Assembly: GCA_964625775.1 (NCBI GenBank)
Contig: CAZVEH010000045.1
Coordinates: 1-18,640 of the forward strand
DNA from: GCA-2786165 sp964625775
GTDB taxonomy: Bacteria; Pseudomonadota; Gammaproteobacteria; Legionellales; Legionellaceae
Length of the DNA stretch: 18,640 nt
Direction of reading: 5' to 3'
The stretch's first letter is position 1. Each line of letters opens with the position of its first letter. Shown in pieces: positions 9,601 to 15,822 of the stretch. Both the position numbers and the translations under genes were made by a program. A model generated the notes under the pieces. It had not been told where the DNA came from, ran no database searches, and worked only from the letters and a program-made list of their open reading frames with translations.

Positions 9601-9671
9601 TTCAACGAAGTACTTAGCCAGGCAAAAAATGTATCAACACCTTCAAAAAATGATTCTGCCCATGATGCCAT
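6639..9671 (-). CDS. icmB: IcmB/DotO, VirB4-like ATPase of the Dot/Icm system
   Basis: DotO is the AAA+ ATPase at the cytoplasmic base of the T4BSS. It energises assembly or substrate transfer together with DotB. The protein is 1010 aa from the ATG at 9671, essentially the Legionella length. That ATG has GGAG at 9681-9684, nine bases upstream. A longer in-frame reading would need a TTG at 9701 and is less likely. Walker A is ARPGSGKS at about residues 490-497, and Walker B is RIVYDEF at about 800-806, with the catalytic Asp-Glu pair. The N-terminal region (SYCELETADSPTV, GSLVSVIR, then GRPGHALQVYFSHDKQN) matches my memory of the DotO N-domain. No signal peptide is present. It is the last icm gene of the cluster and is separated from icmJ by 178 bp holding a probable promoter of its own. 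Confidence 0.96.
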   Translation of the reverse strand: MASWAESFFEGVDTFFAWLSTSLKQTTASYCELETADSPTVLVNHDGSLVSVIRIEGLTSLAGVEEFERLVEGLTNAFQGAMGRPGHALQVYFSHDKQNIQKNIENIYRPARETADRLKLDLGDLFKERITHISKYCSEERLYFVLFTRPFNLPNEQLKTAFKKKMKTIREEKVPPFRNAQAIFAAIPEIRDTHSAYVRAIMNDLDQYHLLARQLNVHEAVHAIRMTADPDFTAHDWKATLPGDTMVGVSEINNFEGDPSDLLWPPLSKQVIPRDATIRDRRTVLVGDKLYASVYIDLFPKDVRPFTQLFNRIVPTHVPWRISFLIESEALNTIGLKGTLSSVLSFSSPQNRLISDAVNLLKYINLNTDESIVRLRVVATTWANESEEDLLRRRSSELVKALQGWGSTDVSEMCGDPFAGFVASMLATTTNSPAVPTVAPLSAVVSMLPITRPASPWEVGALLLRSPDGKLWPFQPGSSQQTTWIDLVYARPGSGKSVLSSAQNLALCLSGGLSRLPRIAIIDIGPSSSGLISLLKEALPPENRHLVAYHRLRMTPEYSINPFDTQLGCRYPTASERSFLVNFLTLLTTPLGAAKPYDAMPDLVGMVVDELYKSMADDGKPAPYAAGVEEFIDSILEEIGFVRDSKSTWWEVTDALYSAGFIHEALLAQRYAMPLLADAASICRTPSIEDLYEKVTAPTGESLINSFSRMVSGAIREYPILSRVTAFDIGDARVVSLDLDEVAKSGGESADRQTSVMYMLARYILARHYYLTEESMTNVPEQYRPYHKQRVTEIREDPKRIVYDEFHRTSKSSAVREQVIVDMREGRKWNVQISLLSQSLDDFDAVMIDFATSIFIMDAGPAQTMEKTCEIFGLSDTARTALRTQVHGPRHGGATFLAQFSTKSGINIQLLTLTLGPIELWAFSTTAEDASVRNQLYRHIGPAEARRFLASLFPNGTVTKEISERLNQMKASGGLIEEEVKISVVENLVRDILKAYSYNPYSKSLILTEK

Positions 9672-9700
9672 GTTCGTTTTCTCCATAACAGGAAGACGCA

Positions 9701-9793
9701 AAAACGTCGATACCTATTTCCATTTCATAACCATTCAGCACCTCTCAAGAAAACGTCATACTTGGCGCAACTTGAGTTAATATCTGACGTTTT
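9701..9793. promoter_or_regulatory. Clustered AAAACGTC octamers and dyads at the icmB promoter
   Basis: The octamer AAAACGTC occurs directly at 9701-9708 and 9750-9757, and inverted as GACGTTTT at 9786-9793. The second and third copies extend to a 9-bp dyad (AAAACGTCA / TGACGTTTT). A separate 6-bp dyad, CTCAAG (9744-9749) and CTTGAG (9771-9776), is interleaved with it. The elements flank and overlap the predicted -10 box and start point, as an operator would. The regulator is unknown. In RNA read through from icmJ the interleaved arms could form alternative or pseudoknotted structures. Confidence 0.35.
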
Positions 9794-9805
9794 TAGTGGC
9801 GTCAA
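9777..9805 (-). promoter_or_regulatory. Predicted sigma70 promoter upstream of icmB
   Basis: On the minus strand the -35 box TTGACG (9805-9800, 5 of 6 consensus) is followed after exactly 17 bases by TATTAA (9782-9777, 4 of 6). Transcription would start near 9770, giving a leader of about 100 bases before the icmB ATG at 9671. The promoter lies in the largest gap of the cluster, so icmB may be partly uncoupled from the upstream genes. No experimental support is visible. Confidence 0.5.
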
Positions 9806-9849
9806 GAACTGTGGTGAATAGATACTCCATTTTTCTTCGTAAGCTGCTC

Positions 9850-10488
9850 TTAATCACTTTTTTCAGTGATCTCGTCTAAAGCATTTGCAGCCCACGACTC
9901 AATTTGCAGGCGAAACCTAGCCCTTGAAGGCAACAAACGAATACCATGCATCATTTGTACCATTTTTTCTGGCTCTACAGTTCCTGAGTCAATCATCAAA
10001 TGACCAAAAATGGCAGGATCACTGGTTCCCTCACCAAATTTGTCTTCAATTTGTTGAGAACGAACCTTGAATCCCAGATAAATAGTTTGAGCGCTTGATT
10101 TATAGCCTGTGTCGTTTGTGATGGCACAAAACAAAACATGACACAAAACATTTAATTCAGATTGTGTCATTTCAGGAATATAAACCAGAGTACCGCCTCC
10201 ATAGCCACCCACACCGACTGACTCAAGGAAAAAACATTGCGCGCAAAAACAGCAAGCAGTCACCAGGTTTTCGAGTTTATTGTTGCTGTAGTTGCCATCA
10301 AGGTTGACCACATCTTGAAAGACATGGGCTTGAAATCCACAAAATTGACACGTGTATTGATCCCTCTGCAATACTTTCTTTTCATAGAGCTGAAAGCGAG
10401 GGTCAGATTTTCTCGCGGAATATAATCTCCAAGCGCCTGATGAAGCCACCAGTTTTAGATGCTCTGCATGGAGATTGTATTCTCGCAT
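9850..10488 (-). CDS. icmJ: IcmJ/DotN, zinc-binding type IV coupling complex protein
   Basis: DotN is a cytoplasmic protein that binds the C-terminal part of the DotL coupling ATPase and helps recruit effectors with IcmS, IcmW and LvgA. The protein is 212 aa, close to the ~208 aa Legionella form. A CxxC pair at residues 47 and 50 (YTCQFCGF) and a second cluster at 79, 80, 82 and 85 (TACCFCAQC) supply the four-cysteine zinc site expected of this HNH-nuclease-like fold. The intervening VNLDGNYSNNKLENLV reads like the HNH scaffold without the catalytic histidines. The ATG at 10488 lies 6 bases after the icmD stop, with a G-rich run about 11-14 bases upstream at the end of icmD, so translational coupling is likely. 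A 178-bp spacer follows before icmB. Confidence 0.95.
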   Translation of the reverse strand: MREYNLHAEHLKLVASSGAWRLYSARKSDPRFQLYEKKVLQRDQYTCQFCGFQAHVFQDVVNLDGNYSNNKLENLVTACCFCAQCFFLESVGVGGYGGGTLVYIPEMTQSELNVLCHVLFCAITNDTGYKSSAQTIYLGFKVRSQQIEDKFGEGTSDPAIFGHLMIDSGTVEPEKMVQMMHGIRLLPSRARFRLQIESWAANALDEITEKSD

Positions 10489-10494
10489 ACTGTT

Positions 10495-10890
10495 TTAGCC
10501 CCCAGAACCTGAAATCTCTGTACCGGTAGCACCTGCAGTAGTACCACCACCAGAAAACAATGTATTACCGACAACATTGAACACGGTTGGCAAGAACAAC
10601 AGAGCAGCGCCAATAAAAACCAAGCCGATCGGTTTACCAATGGGTGTTTGTGAAGGATTATCTTTGTGTTGTTTGAACTGTAAAATAGCAGTGATTGAAG
10701 AGGCCAAACCACCGATATACGATGCCGCGGTCACTAATTTACCCACACTACCGAACGTACTGGTCATAGTGGACGCCATCGTTCCCAAGGTCTCACCGGA
10801 TGCAAAAGCATCTCCAGCAACCCAGATCAGACCCACTCCAGTCAATGCCTTCATACTAAAAAGAATATTAGAATGAGTTATTTTTTTCAT
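10495..10890 (-). CDS. icmD: IcmD/DotP, small inner-membrane Dot/Icm component
   Basis: IcmD is a small polytopic inner-membrane protein required for T4BSS function; its exact role is unsettled. The protein is 131 aa (Legionella about 132). The N-terminus has a basic MKKITHS start and a hydrophobic stretch to about residue 30 (ending GDAFA), either a signal sequence or first membrane helix. Hydrophobic segments follow at about 48-68 and 86-111, and the tail is rich in Gly, Thr and Ser. The motif ITAILQFKQH and the FLPTVFNVVGNTLF segment resemble matching parts of IcmC (AIKAILTLKTHG, YYPTAFEVIMNSTF), so the two are paralogues. The ATG has a strong AGGAG (10896-10900) five bases upstream. The 121-bp gap before it holds a predicted promoter. 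Confidence 0.93.
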   Translation of the reverse strand: MKKITHSNILFSMKALTGVGLIWVAGDAFASGETLGTMASTMTSTFGSVGKLVTAASYIGGLASSITAILQFKQHKDNPSQTPIGKPIGLVFIGAALLFLPTVFNVVGNTLFSGGGTTAGATGTEISGSGG

Positions 10891-10941
10891 GTCCTCTCCT
10901 CAATGAATGTTTTAGTCTTTGCATATGCACCAGTAACCTAG

Positions 10942-10970
10942 ATAGTACAATAGGACAGAGTGCGCTTCAA
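10942..10970 (-). promoter_or_regulatory. Predicted promoter upstream of icmD
   Basis: On the minus strand TTGAAG (10970-10965, 4 of 6 of the -35 consensus) and TACTAT (10947-10942, 4 of 6 of the -10) are separated by exactly 17 bases. A start near 10935 would give a leader of about 45 bases with a strong AGGAG before the icmD ATG. The box quality is moderate. The main support is that it sits in one of only two large gaps in the cluster. Confidence 0.4.
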
Positions 10971-11011
10971 TGCTTTATGAGCCGTTTGCCCTATCTAATT
11001 GATGACAAGCT

Positions 11012-11569
11012 TTAACCCACTCCAAAAAGTGTGTTGTGGAAAACTTCCAGCGTACCGATAATGTTCATGGCCAAAATACCGCCAAATACATGCATCAACC
11101 CTTTTCCAGTGCCGCCCCCTGATTGCCCCTGTGCTGAGCCGCGAGCGATCAAGACCCATCCGCGAATAAAAGCGACCAAGCCCACGACTTGGATAATGGA
11201 CGTCAACGAAGCGCCAACCATACTATCCGTGCCGAAGATATTGGTAATGATAGGTGTGCTGGCACTTGTTGGGGCGTAGGCCAGCACACTGTCATAACCA
11301 AATGTAGAATTCATAATGACTTCAAAAGCTGTTGGATAATATACCAACATTGCAGCGACGATTAAATAAATCCCTGCTTCTTTCATGTTGCCTGTACCTG
11401 ACATGCTACTACGCTGTTCGCCATGCGTTTTTAAAGTCAGAATTGCCTTGATTGCAAAACCTAGCCCCATTAAGTAAGCAGCTCCCGTAAGCATTTTTTC
11501 AACGGGAAGCATCGATGCGGCAAGATTACCAAGAACATTCTCAGAACCAGAATACCAACTATCAGCCAT
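11012..11569 (-). CDS. icmC: IcmC/DotE, polytopic inner-membrane Dot/Icm component
   Basis: IcmC is an inner-membrane protein of the T4BSS with four predicted membrane segments, related to IcmD and IcmV. The protein is 185 aa (Legionella about 194). Hydrophobic segments lie at about residues 28-46 (TGAAYLMGLGFAIKAIL), 64-84 (AGIYLIVAAMLVYYPTAFEVI), 118-141 and 160-176 (GGILAMNIIGTLEVF). A Gly/Ser/Gln-rich loop (SAQGQSGGGTGKG) precedes the last one. The ATG at 11569 has AGGAG five bases upstream, so the start is well supported. It follows icmG by 36 bp and precedes icmD by 121 bp. Confidence 0.94.
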   Translation of the reverse strand: MADSWYSGSENVLGNLAASMLPVEKMLTGAAYLMGLGFAIKAILTLKTHGEQRSSMSGTGNMKEAGIYLIVAAMLVYYPTAFEVIMNSTFGYDSVLAYAPTSASTPIITNIFGTDSMVGASLTSIIQVVGLVAFIRGWVLIARGSAQGQSGGGTGKGLMHVFGGILAMNIIGTLEVFHNTLFGVG

Positions 11570-11605
11570 CGCATCTCCTGGTTAATATATAACTTGCTTT
11601 ACGCA

Positions 11606-12508
11606 TTAACTATCATTTTGACTAAATTGAATCATCTGACCAGAACTGGTCAATACTCGACCACGCTTGGCATCAATATAGCGCACGACGCCATAACGGG
11701 CAATTCTGGTACCTTCACGCACAGTCAAGGTATCACCAGCGGAGCTAATTAACCAAGCGCGCCCAGGGATCACCGCTTGTAAGCTATACTGTACAGATCG
11801 CTGAGTTGATGCATGTCCATCCCATCTTGCTTGAGGATGGGTTTTTCGTGGTGTCAGCACAGGTGCTGCCTTAGCTTGATTTTGCAAGGTCACGGCCAAT
11901 TGCGCTAATTGGTCATTCAATATCTTAAAGTTAGACATCATATTAGTTACATTGGTATTCATACTGGCCATTTGCGCAGACAAATCTGAAACTTGCGTTT
12001 GCAAACTTGCCTGATTTTTTTCAAGGTCATTTAATTTCCCTTGAACAACAGCTTGATTTAAAGCAATTTTCGAAGTGTCTTCTACCCTGGTAACCGTTTC
12101 GACTTTTGGTTGAACAACTGGTGCAACCATTTGTGTCACTTTGGGACGAGCGGTGGGAATAGGCGATATTTTTTCAGTTGTTTTTACAGCAAGCGGATTC
12201 GCCGAACACCGATACACAATCAGTATCAATATGAAAACACCAAGCCCTAACAACGCCATGCGCAGTATGAGGTTTTGCTTAATCATACTCCAGAGGGGAG
12301 CCCCTATCTTCATAAAATTCTGGAACAAAGACTGCACGCCATGCGTCAGAGTCGCTGCTACATTTTTTTTCTCTGGAGCAGACTGTTCATTCGGCATGTC
12401 AGAATTAGGCGTCACTTCTTCTCCATGATCAGGCTCTGCATAGGAACTCATATCAGGATCATCTACAAAGTGATATTCTTCTTCGTTAAATTTTTCTTTA
12501 TCGCTCAT
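11606..12508 (-). CDS. icmG: IcmG/DotF, inner-membrane Dot/Icm protein with coiled coil
   Basis: DotF is a bitopic inner-membrane protein that interacts with DotG and stabilises or feeds the core complex; effector interaction has also been proposed. The protein is 300 aa, longer than the ~269 aa Legionella protein. An acidic cytoplasmic N-terminus (MSDKEKFNEEEYHFVDDPD) of about 80 residues precedes one membrane segment at about 84-99 (MALLGLGVFILILIVY). A periplasmic coiled coil lies at about 150-215, with regular Leu, Met and Gln heptads. The C-terminal domain (about 238-300, QAVIPGRAWLISSAGDTLTV, then YGVVRYID) is the conserved IcmG signature. It begins 7 bp after the icmE stop. A weak GAG precedes the ATG, so coupling to icmE is likely. 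Confidence 0.95.
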   Translation of the reverse strand: MSDKEKFNEEEYHFVDDPDMSSYAEPDHGEEVTPNSDMPNEQSAPEKKNVAATLTHGVQSLFQNFMKIGAPLWSMIKQNLILRMALLGLGVFILILIVYRCSANPLAVKTTEKISPIPTARPKVTQMVAPVVQPKVETVTRVEDTSKIALNQAVVQGKLNDLEKNQASLQTQVSDLSAQMASMNTNVTNMMSNFKILNDQLAQLAVTLQNQAKAAPVLTPRKTHPQARWDGHASTQRSVQYSLQAVIPGRAWLISSAGDTLTVREGTRIARYGVVRYIDAKRGRVLTSSGQMIQFSQNDS

Positions 12509-12515
12509 GTCATTC

Positions 12516-15500
12516 TCACATTATTTTAAGGTCCTGGGTAAATAAAACACCGATACCGGTTCCAGAGAAAACTTGAACTGTAGTAGGACGAGACATATTT
12601 TGCTGTGCAACTTGTCCCCATGCCTTACCCACCGTCGCCAAACCAATCACCGCATTTTCCAAGGCAGAACGTCCAATTCCATTTTGTACAGTGGTATCCT
12701 GCGTGCCGCCCGTACCACCAATTGTGATCGTGGTATCCGCAGACTGGAACGCATTACCAAACCCTTCTAAAAAGGTAGAAGCGAATAACGCACCGTACCG
12801 ACTTAGAAAATGATGATCCGTTTCACTTGACAGCGCAGTTCTTGCTGTATTTGGATCGATCGCAAAGGCAGCAATAGAAATGGTTTTCGGTGCGCCAGGT
12901 ATAGAAAGTGAATTAAAAGAAATCACCATTTTTTCAGCATTGGCCGGCAAATTAAACGTCCCAATCAACTTGGAGCCTTTGAGTTTTCCAGACACGATGG
13001 TTGCTAAAATAGGCCCTGGCTCATCAGAATTGACGGAGGTATCAATAACCGCAAACATCACATCGCCCATTTTAACGGTCATATTACCTGTTTGTTCTGC
13101 GCCTTGAGCATTTGCTGCATTAGCCAACATAGCGCCAGCCCCTTGTGCACCAGGATCTCCAGCATCTTTTCCTTCTTTATTACTGGCCAAATAAGATTGT
13201 TTGGGTACTGTTTTCCAGCCTTGAATCGCTTGATTGGCGGAAGACAACATCACTGCAGTACGTTGCTGAACTTTTTGTTGAAACTTTTGATCAGCCTGTT
13301 GGATCTTTTGCTGGGCAAGAATTTTCTCTAACTTTTTAGCATTGTCAGCTTGTGCCTGGGCGTTTTTACTGCTTGGCTCATTGCCCGAGATAGAGGGTAA
13401 TTTCGGCACTTCAGTGCTTGCTGGCGGTACAATACCGTCCAAACCGGCTAACGCTGAATCACGCGAAGTAAACCCCGCTGCTTGTAATTCTTGTCCCGTA
13501 AATCCAGCAGCTTTTAGTTCAGCTGCAGACGCTCCAGCTGCCTTCAAATCACCCGCTGAAAAACCTGCATTTTTCAAATCAGCAGCACTAAAACCCGCAT
13601 TTTTTAATTCAGCAGCGGTAAACCCGGCTGCTTTCAAATCAGCTGCAGAAAATCCTGCCGCTTTGAGATCTGCCGCAGAAAATCCAGCGTCTTTTAGTGC
13701 TGCTGCATCATAACCTAGCGCTTTCAATTCCGCTGCAGAAACCCCTGCCGCGTACAAATCCTTCGCAGAAAAACCGGCATCTTTTAACTCCGCTGCAGTA
13801 AACCCAGCGTCTTTTAATTCTGCGGCACTGAATCCAGCATCTTTTAACTCAGCAGCCGTATAACCTGCAGCTTTCATGGCTGCCGCACTACAGCCCAAAG
13901 AGCGCTTGACCGCTGCCGCAGACATACCCATTGCACGAGCAGCCTGTAAAGCCGAGACACTACACCCAGCATCCCGACCTGCTGCAATCAATCCAGCTGG
14001 CGTTAAACCCATGCCCGCTGCTTTAATGTCTGCAGGAGTAAATCCAGCTGCTAACAATTCAGCCGGTGTAAAACCTGCATTTGCCAAATCAGATAATCCA
14101 TAACCCGCTTTTTTTAAGGCATCTGCTGAACAACCATTTAGCTCATGAATACGCTTTGCAGAGACGCCTTTGTCATGCAATATCTTTAATTGCGCCGGAT
14201 CACAGCCTGCTTTACTAACATCTGCGTCTGATACACCGCTTGTATCCGTACTGCGTCCTTGCATCGCGGCTTGAATCTCTCCAGGCGTAAATCCAGCCGC
14301 TGTTAGTTCAGCCGCGCTAAATCCTGCGTTTGCCAGATCAGCGGCACCGTACCCAGCCGCTTTGAGTGCGGCAGCACTGCAGCCGCTAAGCGCACGAATA
14401 CGTTTCGCCGACACACCTTTATCATGCAGCAGTATTAATTGCGCAGGATCACAGCCTGCTTTACTGACATCGGCGTCTGAAACACCACTTGTATCAGCGA
14501 CGCTACCCAAAGCTTGGTCTGTTAATTGTTCAGGCTTGAATCCTGCACGCTGTAAATCTTCATTGGTGAAACCCGCTGCTTTCAGCGCACTGGCACTACA
14601 ACCAGATATTTTCTTAATCATATAGGCACTCACACCCGACAAACGTTCACGTTTGAGTGCCTCAACATTACAGCCTGCCTTAAGAATATCCTCCGCTGTG
14701 ATGTTTTGCGGTAATATTGCTTCTGCAGAGGCAATATCAGCAGGTGAAAATCCACCTTTGGCCAAATCTGCTGACGAGAAACCGGCATCGAGTAATTCAC
14801 GCGCACCGTAGCCAGCCTGCCGTAATTCATTAGGGGTGAACCCCGCTGACCTTAATTCAGCAGCAGAAAACCCAGCATTTTTCAAATCCAACGCGCTATA
14901 ACCTGCTGCTTTCAGTGCTGCAGCGCTGCAACCGCTGATGCGACGAATAGCTGCGGCACTCACCCCTGAAGAGCGTAGACGACGTAAATTTTCCTTAGAA
15001 CATCCCGCTTTTTGTACATCAGACAAACTCACGCCCTCGGGCAATCCACCTGCTTTAGCAATCGCCTCTGCAGAAAAACCGGCACCTGATAACTGACCAT
15101 CCGAGTAACCCGCGTTTTTCATTTCATCAGCAGAAAACCCAGCGCCACGCTCTTCGCATGCTGTGAATCCGCATACCTTTAAATCAGCCGCACAAAAACC
15201 AACTTCTTTGAATTGTTTGGCGCTGAACCCCAAAGCACGAAGTTCTGGGCAAGGACAAACCTGTTTTAATTCCGATAAGTTAAATCCTTTTTGCTTTAAT
15301 TGCTGACAGGTGCACGCCATTTTCAAATCTTTTAATGAAGCGCCCGCGTCTATGGCTTTTTCCAAACTTTCACGGTTGCAACGCTGATCTTTCAGATTTT
15401 GAAACCACACCGTGGATTGCGCGCCCTCTAGACTTTGTCGAGCCAAGGTCGAGAATCCTACACCGCCCTCACCCCCTTGGGCACCCACTGACTCCACGCC

Positions 15501-15818
15501 CTGTCCAAACGCCTGGCTACGAATAATCGTAGGAATAGCGCTTTTACCTTTGGCTGCGGCTTCTTTGGCTTGCTCCACATTTTGTGTTTCCTGCAAAGCC
15601 GCATACTGCGCAGTCTGGTTCAATGCGCCAGGAATTGAACGAATGCTGGCAGGCCCTCGAGACACGCCTGATTCTGCATCGAGCGGATTCGCAGGCGTAT
15701 ACAATTTGAAAAACCCTATCACCATCATGACGACAATCGATAGGATAGTAAACGTAATGATAATACGTGAACGTGTATTAGAAAAAAGTGCTTTGATATT
15801 CTCTTTTTTTGTGGCCAT
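12516..15818 (-). CDS. icmE: IcmE/DotG, VirB10-like core-complex protein with decapeptide repeats
   Basis: DotG spans the envelope. It is anchored in the inner membrane, and its C-terminal VirB10-like domain lines the outer-membrane channel with DotH, DotC, DotD and DotK. The protein is 1100 aa (Legionella about 1048). It has a short cytoplasmic N-terminus, one membrane helix at about 18-39, and a Gln/Ala/Gly-rich linker to about 145. A huge repeat region from about 150 to 790 is built on ten-residue units of the AGFSAAELKD type. A Gln/Lys-rich coiled stretch follows (about 815-855), then the conserved VirB10-like domain (about 905-1100; KMGDVMFAVIDTSVNSDEPGP, then GTGIGVLFTQDLKIM). All 18 cysteines lie between residues 147 and 643, and ten of them form five pairs exactly 24 apart. 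The ATG is 4 bp after the icmK stop, with only a weak GG upstream, implying coupled translation. Confidence 0.97.
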   Translation of the reverse strand: MATKKENIKALFSNTRSRIIITFTILSIVVMMVIGFFKLYTPANPLDAESGVSRGPASIRSIPGALNQTAQYAALQETQNVEQAKEAAAKGKSAIPTIIRSQAFGQGVESVGAQGGEGGVGFSTLARQSLEGAQSTVWFQNLKDQRCNRESLEKAIDAGASLKDLKMACTCQQLKQKGFNLSELKQVCPCPELRALGFSAKQFKEVGFCAADLKVCGFTACEERGAGFSADEMKNAGYSDGQLSGAGFSAEAIAKAGGLPEGVSLSDVQKAGCSKENLRRLRSSGVSAAAIRRISGCSAAALKAAGYSALDLKNAGFSAAELRSAGFTPNELRQAGYGARELLDAGFSSADLAKGGFSPADIASAEAILPQNITAEDILKAGCNVEALKRERLSGVSAYMIKKISGCSASALKAAGFTNEDLQRAGFKPEQLTDQALGSVADTSGVSDADVSKAGCDPAQLILLHDKGVSAKRIRALSGCSAAALKAAGYGAADLANAGFSAAELTAAGFTPGEIQAAMQGRSTDTSGVSDADVSKAGCDPAQLKILHDKGVSAKRIHELNGCSADALKKAGYGLSDLANAGFTPAELLAAGFTPADIKAAGMGLTPAGLIAAGRDAGCSVSALQAARAMGMSAAAVKRSLGCSAAAMKAAGYTAAELKDAGFSAAELKDAGFTAAELKDAGFSAKDLYAAGVSAAELKALGYDAAALKDAGFSAADLKAAGFSAADLKAAGFTAAELKNAGFSAADLKNAGFSAGDLKAAGASAAELKAAGFTGQELQAAGFTSRDSALAGLDGIVPPASTEVPKLPSISGNEPSSKNAQAQADNAKKLEKILAQQKIQQADQKFQQKVQQRTAVMLSSANQAIQGWKTVPKQSYLASNKEGKDAGDPGAQGAGAMLANAANAQGAEQTGNMTVKMGDVMFAVIDTSVNSDEPGPILATIVSGKLKGSKLIGTFNLPANAEKMVISFNSLSIPGAPKTISIAAFAIDPNTARTALSSETDHHFLSRYGALFASTFLEGFGNAFQSADTTITIGGTGGTQDTTVQNGIGRSALENAVIGLATVGKAWGQVAQQNMSRPTTVQVFSGTGIGVLFTQDLKIM
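13449..15371 (-). repeat. Decapeptide (30-bp) repeat array within icmE/dotG
   Basis: Residues about 150-790 repeat every ten residues with consensus AGFSAAELKx, 30 bp per unit. The 3' part, residues 651-790, is 14 unbroken units. The 5' part is a higher-order array whose superunits carry KAGC, then GVSA, then GCSAxALKAAGY. Two superunits, residues 442-524 (14247-14495) and 525-607 (13998-14246), are 83 residues apart and very alike in protein and DNA, a likely duplication. The array is in frame throughout, so it is coding and not a CRISPR array. Confidence 0.93.
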
Positions 15819-15822
15819 CTTG

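Noticed and set aside
9672..9701. Longer IcmB start at TTG 9701
   Set aside because: The ATG at 9671 has a GGAG at good distance, gives the usual family length, and the extra residues are not typical of the family.
13342..14625. Several + strand frames rich in Pro and Ala across icmE
   Set aside because: They are antisense translations of the 30-bp decapeptide repeats and show the same periodicity with no own start signals.
13449..15371. Possible CRISPR array because of regular short repeats
   Set aside because: The period is a coding 30 bp with no unique spacers, and it lies in frame within DotG.
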